A stretch of DNA of 8,594 nucleotides from positions 1 through 8,594 of the forward strand of contig JAJZOB010000035.1 of the NCBI GenBank assembly GCA_021852135.1, read 5' to 3'. The notes under the pieces are model-generated. The model had not been told where the DNA came from, searched no databases, and saw only the letters and a program-made list of their open reading frames with translations. Shown piece by piece: positions 5,906 to 8,594 of this stretch. Position numbers and translations under genes: made by a program. Every line of letters starts with the position of its first letter. Within the stretch, counting starts at the first letter, position 1. This DNA is from Nanobdellota archaeon. GTDB lineage: Archaea > Nanoarchaeota > Nanoarchaeia > Parvarchaeales > Parvarchaeaceae.

Positions 5906-6091
5906 TTAACGTTTAAACGTTTCGAATCTGACTTCCTTTTTGCTTATTTCTTTTTTATAGTTTTCATTGCTTACAACGTGGTTCATTACAGAAAAGGTAC
6001 TGCTGCAGTAAAAACATTTTACTGTTTTAACTGAGGAGGTTTTCCGGTATTTGCCGCATTTTGGGCACTTCACAACCCTGTAAACTGTCAT
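5906..6091 (-). CDS. Small zinc-ribbon protein, 61 aa
   Basis: The N-terminal half (about residues 1-35) contains VKCPKCGKYRKT and VKCFYCSSTF: two CxxC knuckles about 15 residues apart, the pattern of a zinc ribbon that resembles archaeal DUF1922-type ribbons. The C-terminal half is a charged Lys/Glu-rich tail. Its ATG overlaps the stop codon of the ParA/MinD gene (ATGA), so translation is coupled and the two products probably work together. A zinc ribbon next to a ParA-like ATPase could bind nucleic acid or act as a partner that sets the ATPase's cargo; that is inference. The last codons form a 14-bp perfect palindrome (5908-5921). Confidence 0.8.
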   Translation of the reverse strand: MTVYRVVKCPKCGKYRKTSSVKTVKCFYCSSTFSVMNHVVSNENYKKEISKKEVRFETFKR

Positions 6092-6807
6092 ATCTTAATT
6101 ATCTGTCTAGATATATTTATAATGTCTTTGGCTGCAATGCTTTTTTTAGATGACAAAACCATAGGTATGCCTTGCCTTAACGCATTGTAAACTCCGTGGT
6201 CTTCTCTAATCTTCCAGATGTTGTTTATCTTCGTTATGTCTTTTATTCCGTTCTCAGTCATCTGTTCTTTTATCCGGCTGTTTACCTTGTTTACAACAAG
6301 CCCAATTATTTTTATTCCTGCTTCGTCCAATTCTTCCTTTAGTTTTTTTGCCTCTATTATTGAAGTTATATCCGGATTTGAGATTATTAGGCTGTTTGCT
6401 TCCTTTATAAGTTTTATAAAATCTATGTCATAAGAAGGTTTTGAGTCTATTATTATAAAATCGTATTTGTCTCTTAGCTGCTCTAAATATATATTTATGT
6501 TTATAAGCTTGTGTACCGAATTGTCCCGATCACTTTTTATGACTCTTGAAGGTAGAAGATGGAAATTTGCATTATCTCCCGTGTATATTGCTTCTTCTAT
6601 CTTGGTTTTTTTATTTAATACATCTTCTAGCGAATATTTAAAGCCTACAAAGCCATAGTAAATCGCAACGTGTGGAGTTTCAAGGTTCGCGTCTATAAGT
6701 AACGTTTTTTTGTTTAAGTTTGAGATTGCAGTAGCGATATTTACGGCTGTAGTCGTTTTTCCGACACCTCCTTTAGGGCTCATGACCACTATAATTTTGG
6801 CTAGCAT
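6088..6807 (-). CDS. ParA/MinD-family deviant-Walker ATPase, 239 aa
   Basis: This is a SIMIBI-class ATPase that positions DNA, proteins or surface machines by ATP-driven dimerisation. Visible motifs are the deviant Walker A KGGVGKTT (residues 12-19, with signature K12), the A' region LLIDANLETPHV (D39), Walker B/switch II IIIDSKPS (118-125) and the base-binding VVNKV (171-175). At switch II the common D-x-P-x-G pattern has become DSKPS. Length fits a single-domain MinD-like protein. The end has an amphipathic-looking helix (SRQIIKI), which in MinD proteins can bind membrane. The start at 6807 is favoured because a TATA-like box sits 22-31 nt upstream. Another Met at residue 9 directly before the P-loop is possible but would delete the first beta strand. 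It is co-translated with the zinc-ribbon gene. Whether it is chromosomal ParA, MinD or a pilus-placement ATPase is not resolvable. Confidence 0.9.
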   Translation of the reverse strand: MLAKIIVVMSPKGGVGKTTTAVNIATAISNLNKKTLLIDANLETPHVAIYYGFVGFKYSLEDVLNKKTKIEEAIYTGDNANFHLLPSRVIKSDRDNSVHKLININIYLEQLRDKYDFIIIDSKPSYDIDFIKLIKEANSLIISNPDITSIIEAKKLKEELDEAGIKIIGLVVNKVNSRIKEQMTENGIKDITKINNIWKIREDHGVYNALRQGIPMVLSSKKSIAAKDIINISRQIIKI

Positions 6808-6839
6808 ATTAATAATAAAAGGTAGACTAATTAATATTT
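6808..6839. promoter_or_regulatory. Divergent 32-bp promoter with two TATA-like boxes
   Basis: Only 32 bp separate the ATG of the ParA gene (minus) from the ATG at 6840 (plus). The stretch 6808-6819 (ATTAATAATAAA) is centred about 26 nt before the plus start. The stretch 6829-6838 (minus TAATATTAAT type) is centred about 26 nt before the minus start. Each gene's TATA box therefore lies next to the other gene's transcription start, so both mRNAs should be leaderless and the two initiation complexes would compete. Confidence 0.5.
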
Positions 6840-7364
6840 ATGGATTCGTATAAAACCTGTGCAATATGTGGTAGAAAGGCAGTTTTTTACTCTGCGTATT
6901 TGAAACAAGAGCTCTGCAAGAAACATTTTGAGAGAATGCTGATAAAAAGAGTAAGATCAAACATGAACTTGCATAAAATAAAAAAGTCAAGTTTTATTTT
7001 TGGAGATGAAAATAACTGTGGAAAGGAGTTCTTAAAATTCATGTTTAAGGACATGGATAGCAGTAGCGGAGAAAAGCTCTATTCGTATACTTTGGAGGAC
7101 TTTGCTGTCTGTGTAATGGAGTTTTTCCTTTTTCATAATCCTCCTGATAAAAAAATAGAGCAAAAGAATGGGTTTAGTCCACTGTTTAACGTGTCAGAAC
7201 ATGAGATAATAAGCTTTTTCAAGTTAAAGAAAAAAGACGTAGAGCATATAACCAGGAATGGAAAGGATGAATATGTGCTTAAATTTTTAACAGAGATAGA
7301 AGAAAGAAGACCCGGTGGTATGATCTCTCTTGTGAAGGCAGGAATAAAGCTAGGAATTATTTAA
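6840..7364 (+). CDS. Miniature TtuA/NcsA-like protein lacking the PP-loop, 174 aa
   Basis: TtuA/NcsA (Ncs6/CTU1-related) enzymes of about 300 residues 2-thiolate tRNA using an N-terminal zinc finger, an SGGKDS ATP-binding loop and an Fe-S cluster. Here the N-terminus keeps the zinc finger: C7-x2-C10, then C26-x2-H29 followed by F. YSYTLEDFAVCVMEFFL resembles the family's ATGHNLDDE-x-VLxNLL helix. SPLFNVSEHEIISFFKL resembles KPLxxxxEKEVxxYxLL. The end, FLTEIEERRPGGMISLV, resembles LNxxExRxPGxxFxLL. What lies between finger and helix is replaced by about 40 residues with no SGGKDS, so about 120 residues, including the catalytic CxxC, are gone. The third Fe-S cysteine and the C-terminal zinc finger are also missing. 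It should not bind ATP the usual way; tRNA-binding or regulatory pseudoenzyme is inference. Its 3' end overlaps the convergent gene by 8 bp. Confidence 0.7.
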   Translation: MDSYKTCAICGRKAVFYSAYLKQELCKKHFERMLIKRVRSNMNLHKIKKSSFIFGDENNCGKEFLKFMFKDMDSSSGEKLYSYTLEDFAVCVMEFFLFHNPPDKKIEQKNGFSPLFNVSEHEIISFFKLKKKDVEHITRNGKDEYVLKFLTEIEERRPGGMISLVKAGIKLGII

Positions 7365-7602
7365 GTCTGTAATATTTCTTGTTGACAGTGTTTCCCCAGC
7401 TGAAATTTCCTAGTTCATTCTTTGTTTCTACTGTGACCTTACTCTCCTTTAATGCAAGGTAAAGGTAATGATACACTAACCTGCTTGAAATTTTTCTTCC
7501 CTCCTTTTTTATTTCCTTAAATATTTCGTAGCCTGTTTTTCCCCCATTAGACAGTGTAGCAAGGATCTCTTCCATCAATTCTTTATCTATTTTTCTTACC
7601 AT
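7357..7602 (-). CDS. Small winged-helix DNA-binding protein, 81 aa
   Basis: The sequence fits a single winged helix-turn-helix domain. Helix 1 is KELMEEILATLS, then GGKTGYEIFKEIKK (helix 2), then a recognition helix around SSRLVYHYLYLALKE. A wing follows with alternating polar/hydrophobic residues, ending WGNTVNKKYYRLK. KTGYEI and the final YYRL are typical of PadR/MarR-like repressors. It has no extra sensing domain, so it would be a minimal DNA-binding dimer. The start lies three bases after the stop codon of the thioredoxin-like gene, so it is the last gene of that unit and might autoregulate it. It ends in an 8-bp tail-to-tail overlap with the TtuA-like gene. Family assignment within the winged helices is uncertain. 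Confidence 0.7.
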   Translation of the reverse strand: MVRKIDKELMEEILATLSNGGKTGYEIFKEIKKEGRKISSRLVYHYLYLALKESKVTVETKNELGNFSWGNTVNKKYYRLK

Positions 7603-7605
7603 TTT

Positions 7606-8112
7606 TTAACTACACTGGGGCAGGGATTCATTTACGGAAAGGCATATATAATTTAATATCTCATTGTAAGCAGTTTCATTGTCTGTAAATCCTCCTACTT
7701 TATAGTATTTTCCGTTGAATACAATTAAAGGCACTTTGTTAACAGCTATTTGGTTGAAAAGTAATACAGCAGAATCAGGTATGTTATTAGTTATATTATT
7801 GTTATAAGCTGATATGTTGAATTTCCATGCGCAGAAATAGCCACTGTAAAAAGTGTTGTTTGACCAGAGGCCAAAAAGAGAAGTCACGTTTTGAAATGAA
7901 TTAACCGTAGACGTGCAGGTTCTGCAGTTATCTGCATAGTAAATAACAAATGACGGCATGTTTGGTGAGCAGAGCCCGGACATATTTAAATCAGCTTTGT
8001 GGAAGGAGTATAATCTATTTAGAGAGTAGTTCTGATAAAAAAAGAATATTGACAGCATTACCAATACAAGTATTATGGCTAAGTAAAGGTAGTATCTTGT
8101 TTTAGTTAGCAT
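7606..8112 (-). CDS. Membrane-anchored thioredoxin-fold protein with CxxC, 168 aa
   Basis: A hydrophobic helix (about residues 8-26) anchors the protein, with the rest outside. The thioredoxin-type signature is clear: a beta strand and active site SFVIYYADNCRTC (C63-R-T-C66) and, about 60 residues later, NKVPLIVFNGKYYKVGGF, in which P128 would be the cis-proline opposite the active site. Four more cysteines (C48, C94, C157, C167) may form structural or relay disulfides. The CRTC dipeptide differs from thioredoxin (CGPC) and DsbA (CPHC), so redox direction cannot be stated. Likely role: a surface disulfide oxidoreductase. That would fit a genome whose nearby secreted proteins carry 10-24 cysteines. 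The start overlaps the end of the upstream gene by 11 bp, and the winged-helix gene follows three bases after the stop. Confidence 0.82.
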   Translation of the reverse strand: MLTKTRYYLYLAIILVLVMLSIFFFYQNYSLNRLYSFHKADLNMSGLCSPNMPSFVIYYADNCRTCTSTVNSFQNVTSLFGLWSNNTFYSGYFCAWKFNISAYNNNITNNIPDSAVLLFNQIAVNKVPLIVFNGKYYKVGGFTDNETAYNEILNYICLSVNESLPQCS

Positions 8113-8594
8113 AGAATGATAGGTTTAGATTTTTCATTTCGCTGGAATTGCAGCTGTTTCTTTTGTTGACTATACATATGTTCGTGTAATTTCCTAGGCT
8201 CCTATACAGATAATTATAGCTGTTTGATGAAAAGTAATTTGGATCAACAACTAAATTGAATATTTTGGAATAACTGCATGAACTTGCATTTATTAATCTA
8301 TAAACCTGAAATTCGAAAGGGCTGTATATCCCCGTCTCATTTCCGTAATCCAGCATATTGCCGTTTCCATTGAGAACTATATTTACAGTCATCTGTTTCA
8401 TATCTAATATAGCATTTATCATATCACTAATGTTTGTGCTTTCATTGAAAAGCTTTAAATCATATTTTAATGGATCAGTAATTGAGTAATTTTGAAGACC
8501 CGAATTTACTATCTCTGCATAATAGCTATCTGCCTGGGAATAAGAAAGATTAAACAATTGTTCTATCTGTGCAGGAGTCATGCTTTCATTTATA
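8102..8594 (-). CDS. Asn/Ser-rich secreted protein, partial (start beyond right edge)
   Basis: The frame is open through the right edge: codons ATA AAT GAA AGC precede the first visible ATG (8581), so the true start is probably outside the window. About 164 residues are visible, with no membrane helix in this part. The protein is rich in Asn, Ser and Tyr and has about ten NxS/T sequons (for example FNLS, QNYS, FNEST, NETG, INAS, GNYT), suggesting an exported glycosylated domain. Three cysteines lie in the C-terminal half, two in ICIVNKRNSC. Its stop codon lies within the start of the thioredoxin-like gene (11-bp overlap), so the two are coupled; it may be a partner or substrate of that protein. 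Family not recognised. Confidence 0.7.
   Translation of the reverse strand, partial: INESMTPAQIEQLFNLSYSQADSYYAEIVNSGLQNYSITDPLKYDLKLFNESTNISDMINAILDMKQMTVNIVLNGNGNMLDYGNETGIYSPFEFQVYRLINASSCSYSKIFNLVVDPNYFSSNSYNYLYRSLGNYTNICIVNKRNSCNSSEMKNLNLSFYAN

Noticed and set aside
5870..6035. Plus-strand GTG/TTG-start hydrophobic frame (VYHLGDKILEAT...)
   Set aside because: It mostly lies antisense to the zinc-ribbon gene, which has two CxxC motifs and an ATGA coupling to ParA. A TATA-like string near 5846 is not enough to support it.
6218..6658. Two plus-strand hydrophobic frames over the ParA gene
   Set aside because: Antisense shadows of a well-defined ATPase gene; no independent start signals.
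1..8594. CRISPR array or long direct repeats
   Set aside because: No regularly spaced repeats of 20 bp or more were seen on reading either strand.

Overview
The window looks like a piece of an AT-rich archaeal chromosome. It carries an archaeal-type ribosomal protein L15e, a prepilin with a class III (KGQQSLE) signal, a deviant-Walker ParA/MinD ATPase, and a tRNA-Thr with no encoded CCA. Many genes have a TATA-like box 23-30 nt upstream of the start codon, the layout of leaderless archaeal mRNAs. Short genes, overlapping or zero-spaced starts, and small Asn/Ser/Thr/Cys-rich membrane-anchored proteins suggest a reduced-genome DPANN archaeon. An ARMAN-type lineage (Parvarchaeota/Micrarchaeota) is my guess. 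A LPSGYTWYVT surface repeat like those of Thermoplasmata also fits an acid-mine or Thermoplasma-associated lifestyle. The lineage is inference; only the archaeal assignment is firm.

Layout. Positions 1-4113 (all minus) hold a five-gene cluster read right to left: a 169-aa Cys-rich protein, a 53-aa single-helix protein, a 296-aa and a 492-aa Cys-rich protein, and a large repeat-type surface protein that runs off the left edge. Every product starts with a short polar segment and one hydrophobic helix, as in prepilins or signal-anchored proteins. Positions 4151-4497 carry a non-coding element with left and right hairpin ends and a TnpB-type tail like those of IS200/IS605 (IS1341) insertion sequences. 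It has no transposase gene, and its interior can fold into a series of hairpins. It lies just upstream of the promoter of the five-gene cluster. Next, on the minus strand, come a short L15e gene (4563-4973), a type IV pilin-like gene (5019-5456) and tRNA-Thr(CGT) (5587-5658).

After a quiet spacer (5659-5905) there is a ParA/MinD ATPase with a translationally coupled zinc-ribbon protein (5906-6807, minus). A 32-bp divergent promoter separates them from a 174-aa plus-strand protein that looks like a shrunken TtuA/NcsA tRNA-thiolation enzyme lacking its ATP-binding loop. At the right end (7357-8594, minus) a partial N-glycosylation-rich secreted protein, a membrane-anchored CxxC thioredoxin-fold protein and a small winged-helix regulator form one unit.

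How the parts may fit: the cluster at 1-4113 and the pilin at 5019 supply surface or pilus-like structures rich in disulfides. The anchored thioredoxin-like protein at 7606 is a natural candidate for forming or repairing such disulfides outside the cell. The most unusual items are the transposase-less IS605-like element with omega-RNA-like structure, the miniature TtuA-like pseudoenzyme, and the Cys-rich pilin-like operon.
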